The notes under the pieces: model-generated
The model's input: the letters and a program-made list of their open reading frames with translations, nothing else
What the model was told of the DNA's origin: nothing
Databases searched by the model: none
Part shown: one piece after another, positions 51,667 through 59,519 of the stretch
Layout: every line of letters begins with the position of its first letter
Position numbering within the stretch: position 1 is the first letter of the stretch
DNA from: Streptomyces venezuelae
GTDB taxonomy: Bacteria > Actinomycetota > Actinomycetes > Streptomycetales > Streptomycetaceae
Assembly (NCBI RefSeq): GCF_008642295.1
Contig: NZ_CP029190.1
Span: 3,339,001-3,403,000, forward strand
Direction of reading: 5' to 3'
Length of the DNA stretch: 64,000 nucleotides
Translations under genes and position numbers: made by a program

Positions 51667-51870
51667 TCAGACCGCGAGCTTGACCATGTCCGCCTGCGGA
51701 CCCTTCTGGCCCTGCGAGATCTCGAACTCGACCCGCTGACCCTCTTCAAGGGTGCGGTATCCGTCCATCTGGATGGCGCTGTAGTGGACGAACACATCCG
51801 CACCACCGTCGACCGCGATGAAGCCGTAGCCCTTCTCCGCGTTGAACCACTTGACGGTGCCCTGAGCCAT
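51667..51870 (-). CDS. Cold-shock protein, 67 residues
   Basis: Canonical single-domain cold-shock protein: [20 protein letters not shown] with RNP1 KGYGFI and RNP2 DVFVHYS, then [21 protein letters not shown] and [10 protein letters not shown]. It is an RNA chaperone of the OB fold that melts mRNA structure. This is the second cold-shock gene in the window; unlike the one at 19.8 kb it has no C-terminal extension. The leader is unusually AT-rich for this genome and carries a hairpin close to the start, which suggests post-transcriptional control. Confidence 0.96.
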   Translation of the reverse strand: MAQGTVKWFNAEKGYGFIAVDGGADVFVHYSAIQMDGYRTLEEGQRVEFEISQGQKGPQADMVKLAV

Positions 51871-52202
51871 GCCTAACTCCCCTATTACTGGCCCTTGCGC
51901 AGGACCGCACTTCGCGGTCCCGGGTCAGAACTTGCGTCGGAACGCGTCGACCGCGGCTGAATGTATCTGGACCGACGCTGTCTGCAACAGGTCATTCCGA
52001 CGAGAAATCTGGACATGCGAATAACGCTGAATAGCGCGAAAAGTCGCTTTATCCCAGGGCAAGTTGGACCCGACGAAGCGCACCAAAGCCCCATATCGCA
52101 CACACACATTGGCCCGATGTCGACCATGGAGGAGCCCGCTCATATGCGGCGGGCAAGAACAGCGGAGGGGACTTCCCCAACCCTACCGCGCCCAACCAAG
52201 CA
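51871..52202 (-). promoter_or_regulatory. AT-rich upstream/leader region of the cold-shock gene
   Basis: About 330 bases with visibly lower GC than the neighbours and no convincing gene. GGACCGC / GCGGTCC at 51902-51920 forms a 7-bp hairpin 32 bases before the cold-shock ATG. The promoter must lie here; long structured leaders are typical of temperature-controlled csp mRNAs. Confidence 0.5.
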
Positions 52203-52238
52203 GAATTGCCCCCTCCGCTTTAGCGGAAGGGGCAATTC
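52203..52238 (-). terminator. Terminator of the thrC-cysO operon
   Basis: 16-bp stem with one mismatch (52203-52218 with 52223-52238) and a TTTA loop, about 80 bases after the cysO stop. Confidence 0.82.
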
Positions 52239-52316
52239 AAGGGTTGCGCGTGTCAGCTACCGACTGGTCAACTGACGGGTCAACCGGCGGGCCGGAACCA
52301 GCCGGTCAGCAGCCGG

Positions 52317-52595
52317 TCAGCAGCCGCCGGCGACGGCCGGGATGATCGAGACGCCGGCGCCGTCCGGGGTCGCCGTCTGCAGCCCGCCCTCGAAGCGCAC
52401 GTCGTCGTCGTTGACGTAGACGTTCACGAAGCGGCGCAGCTTGCCCTGGTCGTCCAGGACGCGCGCGGCGATGCCCGGGTGGTTCTTCTCCAGGGACTCG
52501 ATGACCTCGGCGAGGGTCGCGCCCTCGGCGGGCACCTCGGCCTGGCCGCCGGTGTAGGTGCGCAGGATGGTGGGGATGCGGACGTTGACGCTCAT
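52317..52595 (-). CDS. cysO: CysO-like sulfur carrier (MoaD/ThiS family) ending Gly-Gly-Cys
   Basis: 92-residue ubiquitin-fold sulfur carrier. SVNVRIPTILRTYTGGQAEV and KLRRFVNVYVNDDDVRFEGG match mycobacterial CysO, whose C-terminal Gly-Gly is thiocarboxylated and gives its sulfur to O-phosphoserine in cysteine synthesis. Here the end is IIPAVAGGC followed by the stop, so one extra Cys follows the Gly-Gly. A Mec-type metalloprotease would be needed to expose the diglycine, as in thioquinolobactin QbsE, whose precursor has two extra residues. It lies 42 bases after thrC in the same operon. Confidence 0.88.
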   Translation of the reverse strand: MSVNVRIPTILRTYTGGQAEVPAEGATLAEVIESLEKNHPGIAARVLDDQGKLRRFVNVYVNDDDVRFEGGLQTATPDGAGVSIIPAVAGGC

Positions 52596-52637
52596 GGCGC
52601 TACTGCCTTTCCGGTGTGCAGGGGGAGGGTCGGGCCG

Positions 52638-53912
52638 TCAGGCCAGGCCGGCGGCGCGGAACGCGTCCAGGCTCGGCCGGATGGTGGCGGTCTGCCCGCT
52701 GTCCGCGGCCACCGCCTCCAGGGTCTTGAGGCCGTCGCCGGTGTTCAGGACCACTGTGGTCAGAGCGGGGTCGAGCTGCCCATTCTCGATGAGCTTCTTC
52801 GTCACTCCGACGGTCACGCCGCCCGCGGTCTCGGCGAAGATGCCCTCGGTCTGCGCGAGCAGCTTGATGGCGTCAACGACCTGCTCGTCGTTGACGTCCT
52901 CGACGAAGCCTCCGGTGCGGCGGGCGATGTCCAGCACGTACGGGCCGTCGGCCGGGTTGCCGATCGCCAGGGACTTGGCGATGGTGTTCGGCTTCTGCGG
53001 GCGGACCACCTCGTGGCCGGCCTTGAAGGCGGTGGACACCGGGGAGCAGCCCTCGGCCTGGGCGCCGAAGATCTTGTACGGCTTGTCCTCGACCAGACCC
53101 AGCTTGATGAGCTCCTGCAGACCCTTGTCGATCTTCGTCAGCTGCGAGCCGGAGGCGATCGGGATCACGATCTGGTCGGGCAGCTGCCAGCCGAGCTGCT
53201 CGCAGATCTCGTACGCCAGGGTCTTGGAGCCCTCGCCGTAGTACGGGCGGAGGTTGACGTTGACGAAGCCCCAGCCCTCGCCCAGCGGGTCGCCGATGAG
53301 CTCGGAGCAGAAGCGGTTGACGTCGTCGTAGTTGCCCTCGATGCCGACCAGGTCGCCGCCGTAGACACCGGCCATGACGACCTTGCCCTGCTCCAGGTCG
53401 TACGGGATGAACACGCAGGACCGGAAGCCGGAGCGGGCGGCTGCGGCGCCGACGGCGCCGGCCAGGTTGCCGGTGGAGGAGCAGGAGAGGGTGGTGAAGC
53501 CGAAGGCGCGGGCGGCCTCGACGGCGATCGCGACAACGCGGTCCTTGAAGGAGTGCGTCGGGTTGCCGGAGTCGTCCTTGACGTAGAGCTTGCCGGTGAC
53601 GCCCAGCTCCTTGGCCAGGTTCGCGGCGTCCACGAGCTTGGTGAAGCCGGGGTTCAGGTTCGGCTTGGCGGCGACGTCGGCCGGGACGGGCAGCAGCGGG
53701 GCGTAGCGCCAGATGTTGTCGGGGCCGGCCTCGATGGCGGCGCGGAGGGCTTCCGGGTCGCCGGTGGGCAGCTCGTAGGCGACTTCCAGCGGACCGAAGC
53801 ACTCGGCACAGGCGAAAATGGGACCGAGGTCGAAGCGGGTGCCGCACTCACGACAGGAGAGTGCGACGGCAGGTCCGAGATCGACAGAGGTGGCGACAGT
53901 CTGTGCAGCCAT
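52638..53912 (-). CDS. thrC: Threonine synthase
   Basis: PLP enzyme converting O-phosphohomoserine to threonine, 424 residues. An N-terminal zinc-ribbon-like part (LSCRECGTRFDLGPIFACAEC) is followed by the core. The PLP lysine is in NPTHSFKDRVV near residue 119, the phosphate-binding loop in SCSSTGNLAGAVGA, and AETAGGVTVGV lies near the C terminus. The ATG at 53912 is chosen; an upstream one at 53960 lacks support. Upstream of cysO in the same operon, perhaps because both pathways use phosphorylated hydroxy-amino acids. The neighbouring gpgS gene is divergent. Confidence 0.96.
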   Translation of the reverse strand: MAAQTVATSVDLGPAVALSCRECGTRFDLGPIFACAECFGPLEVAYELPTGDPEALRAAIEAGPDNIWRYAPLLPVPADVAAKPNLNPGFTKLVDAANLAKELGVTGKLYVKDDSGNPTHSFKDRVVAIAVEAARAFGFTTLSCSSTGNLAGAVGAAAARSGFRSCVFIPYDLEQGKVVMAGVYGGDLVGIEGNYDDVNRFCSELIGDPLGEGWGFVNVNLRPYYGEGSKTLAYEICEQLGWQLPDQIVIPIASGSQLTKIDKGLQELIKLGLVEDKPYKIFGAQAEGCSPVSTAFKAGHEVVRPQKPNTIAKSLAIGNPADGPYVLDIARRTGGFVEDVNDEQVVDAIKLLAQTEGIFAETAGGVTVGVTKKLIENGQLDPALTTVVLNTGDGLKTLEAVAADSGQTATIRPSLDAFRAAGLA

Positions 53913-54255
53913 GGTGGCGAGGCCCTTTCTCCTCATCTTCCTCGTGGCGCACTTCGCCACGAGACGGATTTGGCACCTTCCCTAGCCGGGGGACCTCGCT
54001 GACGTGTGCAATCGCGAGAACCGACTGGAGGGTTGCCGGGGCTTCAACGGGCCGTGTCCCTCTGCCCCTCTGGATGAGCGGTATGGCTCCGGGCCGCGCG
54101 CTCTATGGCGCACCCGGGCATTTGTCGGCGAGTACCCCCGGCATGCGAGGGTCCTCGGCGTTGTTCAAGACTGTAACCGACGGAACGGGCGCATGAGACA
54201 GCTGTCCGAACCGCGAGATGGATCACATAACGGACGGATTCAGGGAGTGCCGCAG
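53913..54255. other. 343-base divergent region between thrC and gpgS
   Basis: Moderate GC. It must contain both promoters. Other gpgS starts (ATG at 54193, GTG at 54247) fall inside it. I saw no riboswitch-like structure and no homology to a threonine leader. Confidence 0.45.
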
Positions 54256-55206
54256 GTGCTGGAAGAGGTGGAACGCTGGCTGGGCCGGCGGTCCTGGACA
54301 GCCGACGACAGGCCGCTCGACCAGCTGATCTCCGCGAAGCGGGCGGCTGGGACGACGGTCAGTGTCGTGCTTCCGGCGCTCGACGAGGAGGCGACGGTCG
54401 GTGCGATCGTCGAGACGGTCCGGCGGGATCTGATAGAGGGGATTCCGCATCCGCTCGTTGACGAGCTCGTGGTCGTCGACTCCGGTTCCACGGACCGGAC
54501 CGCCGAGGTCGCCGCCAAGGCCGGCGCCCGGGTGGTGCACCGCGACGAGATCCTGCCCCGCATCCCGGCCGTGCCCGGCAAGGGCGAGGTGCTGTGGCGC
54601 TCGCTGATGGCCACCACCGGGGACGTGGTCTGCTTCGTCGACGCCGACCTGCGCGATTTCTCGGCCGCATTCGTCTCGGGGATCGTCGGCCCGCTGCTGA
54701 CCGACCCGGAGGTCCAGTTCGTCAAGGCCATGTACGACCGTCCGCTCGGGGACGCTCCCGGCCAGGGCGGCCGGGTCACCGAACTGGTCGCCCGCCCGCT
54801 GCTCAACCTGCACTGGCCCCGGCTGGCCGGTTTCGTCCAGCCGCTGGGCGGCGAGTACGCCGTACGCCGGTCCCTGCTGGAACGCCTGCCCTTCCCGGTC
54901 GGCTACGGGGTGGAGCTCGGCCTGCTGGTCGACGCCCTGCACACGGTCGGCCTGGACGCCCTGGCCCAGGTCGACGTGGGGGTGCGGCTGCACCGCCACC
55001 AGGACGGCCTGGCGCTGGGCCGGATGGCCGCCGCCATCTACCGCACCGCGCAGGTCCGGCTCTCCCGGGGCCATCTGGTCCGGCCGGTCCTCACCCAGTT
55101 CGAGCGCGGCCCGGAGGGGTTCGTCCCGCACACCTACCCGGTGGACACGGAGGAACGGCCGCCGATGGCCGAGATCGAGGAGTACGCGGTCCGGCGCGTG
55201 GCGTGA
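54256..55206 (+). CDS. gpgS: Glucosyl-3-phosphoglycerate synthase-like glycosyltransferase
   Basis: GT81-type enzyme of 316 residues that transfers glucose from a nucleotide sugar to 3-phosphoglycerate, the first step to glucosylglycerate. The N-terminal nucleotide-binding part has TVSVVLPALDEEATVGAIVE and ELVVVDSGSTDRTAEVAAKA. The metal-binding DxD is in VVCFVDADLRDFS near 130; PLGGEYAVRRSLLERLPFPV and GLDALAQVDVGVRLHRHQ follow, as in mycobacterial GpgS. The GTG at 54256 has an AGGGAG site 8 bases upstream; starts farther up are possible. Followed by otsA. Confidence 0.9.
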   Translation: MLEEVERWLGRRSWTADDRPLDQLISAKRAAGTTVSVVLPALDEEATVGAIVETVRRDLIEGIPHPLVDELVVVDSGSTDRTAEVAAKAGARVVHRDEILPRIPAVPGKGEVLWRSLMATTGDVVCFVDADLRDFSAAFVSGIVGPLLTDPEVQFVKAMYDRPLGDAPGQGGRVTELVARPLLNLHWPRLAGFVQPLGGEYAVRRSLLERLPFPVGYGVELGLLVDALHTVGLDALAQVDVGVRLHRHQDGLALGRMAAAIYRTAQVRLSRGHLVRPVLTQFERGPEGFVPHTYPVDTEERPPMAEIEEYAVRRVA

Positions 55207-55267
55207 GCTCCACCGCAGCCGGAGGAACGGACGTTTGAGCCGGGGCGGGCCGGGCTAGGTTGGCCGC

Positions 55268-56728
55268 ATGGCTTCCCAGGCTTCCCAGGTACTCGTCGCA
55301 GCGAACCGCGGCCCGCTCTCGTACACGCTGGCCGACGACGGCACACTCGGCACCCGGCGCGGCGGGGGCGGCCTGGTCTCCGGGCTCTCGGCGGCGCTCG
55401 CCGAGCAGCCGGAGGCCCTGTGGATCTGCGCGGCCCTGTCGGAGGGCGACCGCGAGGCGGTCCGGCGGGGCGTCTCCGAGCCGGGCGTACGGATGCTGGA
55501 CATCGATCCGGCGGTCTACGACGACGCGTACAACGGCATCTCCAACTCGGTGCTCTGGTTCACCCACCACGGCCTGTACAACATCCCGCGCGAGCCGGTC
55601 TTCGACTCGGAGTTCCGGCGCCGCTGGGACTCCTACCGGACCTACAACCGGGCTTTCGCCGAGGCGCTGGCGGCCGAGGCCGCGGAGGGGGCGGCGGTCC
55701 TGATCCAGGACTACCACCTGTCCCTGGCCCCGGGCATGCTCCGCGACCTCCGCCCGGACCTGCGGATCGCCCACTTCACGCACACCCCGTGGGCGACGTC
55801 CGAGCACCTGGACATGCTGCCGGACGAGGTCCGGCGGGAGCTGCTGTGGGGGATGCTGGGCGCCGACCGGCTGGGCTTCCACACCTGGGGCTGGGCGCAC
55901 CGCTTCATGTCGGCGGCCCATCTGGAGGACGAGCGGGGCATCGCCGAGCCGAAGATGCCCTCGGGGCCGGCCGAGCGGTACATCCAGCAGAGCCGCCGGT
56001 CCAAGGTCCGGCACCGGCGCACCGACGTGGCCGTGTACCCGCTGGGGGTGGACGCGGACGAGCTGCGCGCGCTGGCCCACCGCCCCGAGGTGGACGACCG
56101 GCTGGCCGGACTGCGCGCGGAGGTCGGCGACCGGAAGACCATCGTCCGTGTCGACCGCACGGAGCTGTCGAAGAACATCGTCCGCGGCCTGCTCGCCTAC
56201 CGCGAGCTCCTCACCGCGCACCCGGAGTGGCACGGCCGGGTGGTCCACCTGGCCTCGGCCTACCCGTCCCGGCAGGACCTGGCGGTCTACCGCGACTACA
56301 CGGCGACGGTCACGGCGGTGGTGGACGAGATCAACACGAAGTTCGGCACGGCGGACTGGCAGCCGGTCCTGGTCTCCGTCAAGGACGACTTCGCGCGCTC
56401 GCTGGCCGCGTACCGGCTGGCGGACGTGGCGCTGATCAACCCGGTGCAGGACGGGATGAACCTGGTGGCGAAGGAGATCCCGGTGGTGTCGGAGGCGGGG
56501 TGCGCGCTGGTGCTGTCGACGGGGGCGGGGGCGTACGACGAGCTGCGCAAGGACGCGCTGACGGTGAACCCGTACGACGTGTCGGAGACGGCCGAGGCCC
56601 TGCACGAGGCGCTGACCATGTCGGCGGCGGAACGTGCGGAACGCACCAAGCGCCTGGCGGCGGCGGCCACGGCGATGCCCCCGGCCACCTGGTTCACCAC
56701 CCAGCTGACGGACCTCCGCGGCTCGTAA
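55268..56728 (+). CDS. otsA: Trehalose-6-phosphate synthase (GT20)
   Basis: Makes trehalose 6-phosphate from UDP- or GDP-glucose and glucose 6-phosphate. 486 residues. The glycine loop near the start (VAANRGPLSYTLADDG, RRGGGGLVSGLSAAL), VLIQDYHLSLAPGMLRDLRP, FTHTPWATSEHLDMLP and the late donor site DVALINPVQDGMNLVAKEI are standard GT20 features. RVDRTELSKNIVRGLLAYREL replaces the more usual R-L-D-x-x-K-G loop in part. 61 bases after gpgS on the same strand, and convergent with otsB, so this locus makes two compatible-solute pathways. Confidence 0.93.
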   Translation: MASQASQVLVAANRGPLSYTLADDGTLGTRRGGGGLVSGLSAALAEQPEALWICAALSEGDREAVRRGVSEPGVRMLDIDPAVYDDAYNGISNSVLWFTHHGLYNIPREPVFDSEFRRRWDSYRTYNRAFAEALAAEAAEGAAVLIQDYHLSLAPGMLRDLRPDLRIAHFTHTPWATSEHLDMLPDEVRRELLWGMLGADRLGFHTWGWAHRFMSAAHLEDERGIAEPKMPSGPAERYIQQSRRSKVRHRRTDVAVYPLGVDADELRALAHRPEVDDRLAGLRAEVGDRKTIVRVDRTELSKNIVRGLLAYRELLTAHPEWHGRVVHLASAYPSRQDLAVYRDYTATVTAVVDEINTKFGTADWQPVLVSVKDDFARSLAAYRLADVALINPVQDGMNLVAKEIPVVSEAGCALVLSTGAGAYDELRKDALTVNPYDVSETAEALHEALTMSAAERAERTKRLAAAATAMPPATWFTTQLTDLRGS

Positions 56729-56736
56729 CCCGCAGC

Positions 56737-56763
56737 CCGCGGGCCGCAGCGCGCGGCCCGCGG
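56737..56763. terminator. Bidirectional terminator between otsA and otsB
   Basis: Perfect 11-bp stem CCGCGGGCCGC / GCGGCCCGCGG with a 5-base loop, between convergent genes. Confidence 0.82.
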
Positions 56764-56770
56764 CGCCCGG

Positions 56771-57616
56771 TCAGGGCATGGCCCGGGCCAGGGCGGTGAG
56801 GAAGGCGGTGACCTCCGCCGGGCCGGTCAGGGTGAGGTCCGCGCGGGCCGACAGTTCCGGGACCTCTGCGGAGCCGCTGCAGACCAGGAGGCCGGGCAGC
56901 CCGTCCGCGCGGCGCTTCTCGACGGCGGCGTACGCGGCGAGGTCGCCCAGGTCGTCCCCGGCGTACAGGACGGCCTCCGCGTCCACCTCCGCCAGGTACT
57001 CGGTGAGGGCCACGCCCTTGTCCGTGCCCGGCGGGCGGAGTTCCAGGACCGCGCGGCCGGGTTCGACCACCAGGCCGTGCCGCTGGGCCAGGTCGGCGAG
57101 GGGCTCGCGGAGGGCGGCGAAGGCCGCCGAGGGGTCCTCGGTGCGGCGGGTGTGGACGGCCAGGGCGCGGCCCTTCTCCTCGATCCAGGTGCCCCGCCAG
57201 GCCCCGATCGAGTCCAGGAAGCCGGGCAGCTCGGCCCGGACGGCGGCGACGCCGGGGTGCTCGGCGGGGGCGTGGACGTTCCCGGTGACGGCGTCCCAGC
57301 GTTCGGCGCCGTAGTGGCCGAGGACCACCAGGTGCTCCAGGCCCGGCGCCCCGGCGAAGCCTCCGTAGCGGACGGCGACCCCGGCCGGCCGGCCGGTGAT
57401 CACCGCGACCGAGCCGACCTTGGGGGCCAGCTCGGACAGGGCGGGCAGGGCTCCGGGGTGGGCGCGGGCCTGGTCGGGGTCGGGCACGATCTCGGCGAGC
57501 GTGCCGTCGAAGTCGAGGCCGACCACGGAACGGCGGGGCGCACGGAGCAGGGCTTCCAGCCCCTCGCGTCCGGCGGCGGTGACGGGCATCGGCAGGCTGT
57601 GCGGACGGCTCCCCAT
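56771..57616 (-). CDS. otsB: Trehalose-6-phosphate phosphatase
   Basis: 281-residue HAD phosphatase removing phosphate from trehalose 6-phosphate. Motif I is VVGLDFDGTLAEIVPDP, motif II VAVITGRPAG, the substrate-recognition cap contains WIEEKGRALAVHTRR and VLELRPPGTDKGVAL, and motif IV is VLYAGDDLGDLAAYAAV. The start is set at 57616; an internal ATG nine codons later is also possible. It runs towards otsA and is on the same strand as DUF3263 upstream, 96 bases away. Confidence 0.94.
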   Translation of the reverse strand: MGSRPHSLPMPVTAAGREGLEALLRAPRRSVVGLDFDGTLAEIVPDPDQARAHPGALPALSELAPKVGSVAVITGRPAGVAVRYGGFAGAPGLEHLVVLGHYGAERWDAVTGNVHAPAEHPGVAAVRAELPGFLDSIGAWRGTWIEEKGRALAVHTRRTEDPSAAFAALREPLADLAQRHGLVVEPGRAVLELRPPGTDKGVALTEYLAEVDAEAVLYAGDDLGDLAAYAAVEKRRADGLPGLLVCSGSAEVPELSARADLTLTGPAEVTAFLTALARAMP

Positions 57617-57712
57617 GCCCCGACCCTACCGGCGCGCCCGAGGCCCCGCCCAGGCTTCCGGAGGACCGCCGACGCCGGACCGGCGCGGTGCCGACGCCGG
57701 ACCGGCGCCGGA

Positions 57713-57952
57713 CTAGCGCCGGGCGCGGCGGGTGGCGCGGATGCGGCGCAGGCGGTTGACCGTGCCCGGGGCGTGGGCCAGGGCGCGGGGGTCGTCCATC
57801 AGGGCGTTGAGCAGCTGGTAGTAGCGGACCGGGGTGATGCCGAGGTGCTCGCGTATCGCGCGCTCCTTGGCGCCGGGCCCGGGCCAGCTGCGGGCCTCGT
57901 ACGCGAGCACGGCGGCCTCGCGCTCCGAGAGTGGCTGCCCGTCGTCCGTCAT
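57713..57952 (-). CDS. DUF3263 small helix-turn-helix-like protein
   Basis: 79 residues: LSEREAAVLAYEARSWPGPG, then KERAIREHLGITPVRYYQLL and a basic Arg-rich tail (RLRRIRATRRARR). The centre looks like a helix-turn-helix and the tail is suited to DNA binding. The family is restricted to actinobacteria, with no known role. The ATG at 57952 fits family length; GTG at 57982 and ATG at 57964 are alternatives. It lies between the sugar-binding lipoprotein and otsB, on their strand. Confidence 0.86.
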   Translation of the reverse strand: MTDDGQPLSEREAAVLAYEARSWPGPGAKERAIREHLGITPVRYYQLLNALMDDPRALAHAPGTVNRLRRIRATRRARR

Positions 57953-58010
57953 ACCGTCCAACATATCGCCGGGGTCCGACACCTCCGCCGGGCCCCCGGG
58001 GCGGGCCCGG

Positions 58011-59390
58011 TCAGCCCGCGTCGGCCGCCCGGGCCGCCGAGGCCAGCTCCTCCAGGGTCCTGGCCGGGGACGCGGGGGCGGGCTGGAGGGCGGTGCCGAT
58101 GCGCTGCTTGATCTCCTCGCTCACCCCGGCCCAGGACTTCTTGTTCACCGGGTAGAGCCGCGAGTTCGGCAGGGCCTGCAGGAAGGTGCGCAGCCGCGGG
58201 TCGCTGCCGCCGGTGCCCGCCTCCATCGCCCGGTAGCCGCTGGTGGTGACCGGCAGCAGGCCGTACTTGCCGGTGAACTTGGTGACGTTCTCCGCCGCGT
58301 ACAGGTGGTCGAGGAACTTGCCGGACTCCGTGCGGTGCCCGTTCTTGAAGGCCATCACCCAGTCGGCCACGCCCATGGCGGAGCGCGGTTCCCCGTCCAC
58401 GGTGGGCAGCGGGACCATGCCGTACGAGACGCCCTTGGCCTCGGCCTGCTTCATCAGCGTGGGGTGGCCGTTGAGCATGCCGACCTCGCCCCGCGAGAAC
58501 GCGTCGAACGCGGCCTGCCGGTTCAGCTTGGCGGGTTCGACCGGGCCGGTCAGGCCCTGTCCCTGGAGGGTGTCGCGGAGCCAGCCGACGGTCTTGACGT
58601 TGGCCGGGGAGTCCAGCGCGTACTTCTCATCGGCGTCGGTGTAGCCGCCGCCGCCCGCGAGCAGCCACATCATCGTCTCGGCCTGCGCCTCCTCGCGGCC
58701 CAGCGGGACCGCGAAGGGGGTCTGGACCCCGGCCGCCTTCAGCTTCTTCGCAGCCGCCTCCAGGTCGCCCCAGGTCTTCGGCGCCCACTGCTTGTCCTTG
58801 TCGCCGCCCTTGGCGTCGTCCATGGCGTCGTCCTTGCCGGTGATCCCGGCGTCGGCGAACAGCTTCTTGTTGTAGAAGAGCAGCCGGGTGCTGGCCACGA
58901 ACGGCATGCCGTACTGGACCCGCTCGATGGTGCCGGCGTCGGCCAGCGGGGCGAGGAAGTCGGCCTCGGTGCGGACGGACAGCAGTTCGTCGGCGCTGTA
59001 GAGCTTGCCGTCGGCCGCGTAGTCGGCGTAGGCGCCGATCTGCGCGATGTCGGGGGCCTTGCCCGCGGCGACCATCTCGGCGACCTTGGCGTCCACCTCC
59101 GACCAGGACAGCACGGTCACCTCGACCTTGACCCCGGGGTTGGCGGCCTCGAAGCCCGTGGCCAGGTCCTTCCACCAGCCGGCCGAGGAGTTCTGCGGAT
59201 TGTCCCCGTAGTCGGCCGCCACGACGCGGAGGGTCACCTCGTTGTCCTGTCCGAGGCCGACGGCTCCGCAGCCCGTCAGCGCGCCCGTCAGCGTCATGGT
59301 CAGACACAGCGCGGCGCCTGTTGCGGCCAGCTTTCGGTATCGGCCCTGCACAGCTCTCGTTCCACCCCTGGTTGTCCGTACGATGCCCAT
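58011..59390 (-). CDS. Orphan ABC sugar-binding lipoprotein
   Basis: Extracytoplasmic solute-binding protein of family 1, 459 residues. The lipoprotein signal ends in the lipobox LTGC (Cys near 41). The mature part has the usual sugar-binder layout: VTLRVVAADYGDN, ANPGVKVEVTVLSWSEVDAK, GKAPDIAQIGAYADYA, YGMPFVASTRLLFYNKKLFADAGI, and later GEVGMLNGHPTLMKQAE. No permease or ATPase gene is adjacent. It is divergent from nagK-nagA and starts 0-15 bases from a dre-like box, so GlcNAc, chitobiose or a related amino sugar is the expected ligand. It needs permeases encoded elsewhere. Confidence 0.9.
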   Translation of the reverse strand: MGIVRTTRGGTRAVQGRYRKLAATGAALCLTMTLTGALTGCGAVGLGQDNEVTLRVVAADYGDNPQNSSAGWWKDLATGFEAANPGVKVEVTVLSWSEVDAKVAEMVAAGKAPDIAQIGAYADYAADGKLYSADELLSVRTEADFLAPLADAGTIERVQYGMPFVASTRLLFYNKKLFADAGITGKDDAMDDAKGGDKDKQWAPKTWGDLEAAAKKLKAAGVQTPFAVPLGREEAQAETMMWLLAGGGGYTDADEKYALDSPANVKTVGWLRDTLQGQGLTGPVEPAKLNRQAAFDAFSRGEVGMLNGHPTLMKQAEAKGVSYGMVPLPTVDGEPRSAMGVADWVMAFKNGHRTESGKFLDHLYAAENVTKFTGKYGLLPVTTSGYRAMEAGTGGSDPRLRTFLQALPNSRLYPVNKKSWAGVSEEIKQRIGTALQPAPASPARTLEELASAARAADAG

Positions 59391-59391
59391 A

Positions 59392-59405
59392 AGGTCTACA
59401 CCACT
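59392..59405. promoter_or_regulatory. dre-like site at the sugar-binding lipoprotein start
   Basis: Read on the minus strand, AGTGGTGTAGACCT closely matches the left and central part of the DasR palindrome. It ends next to the ATG at 59390, so repressor binding would block transcription or start at the promoter. Confidence 0.6.
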
Positions 59406-59475
59406 TTGGCTCCACCGCAGGACCCGGGGCCGGACCAAGGTCCCGAATTTGTATGGCTACTCAACAATCCCCACC

Positions 59476-59491
59476 AATGGACTAGACCTTT
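59476..59491. promoter_or_regulatory. DasR-type dre site upstream of nagK
   Basis: AATGGACTAGACCTTT; its core TGGACTAGACCT is identical to the site before cutC. It lies about 30 bases before the nagK GTG. Control of nagKA by DasR is known in Streptomyces coelicolor. Confidence 0.82.
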
Positions 59492-59519
59492 CCCCTCCCT
59501 CCACGCGAGACTGTCACCC

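Noticed and set aside
51961..52275. 104-codon plus-strand ORF in the cold-shock upstream region
   Set aside because: Poor GC3 bias, no homology pattern, and it crosses the strong terminator hairpin at 52203-52238.
53913..54255. Riboswitch or attenuator for thrC
   Set aside because: No run of Thr/Ile codons, no known riboswitch core, and no terminator-like hairpin near the start.
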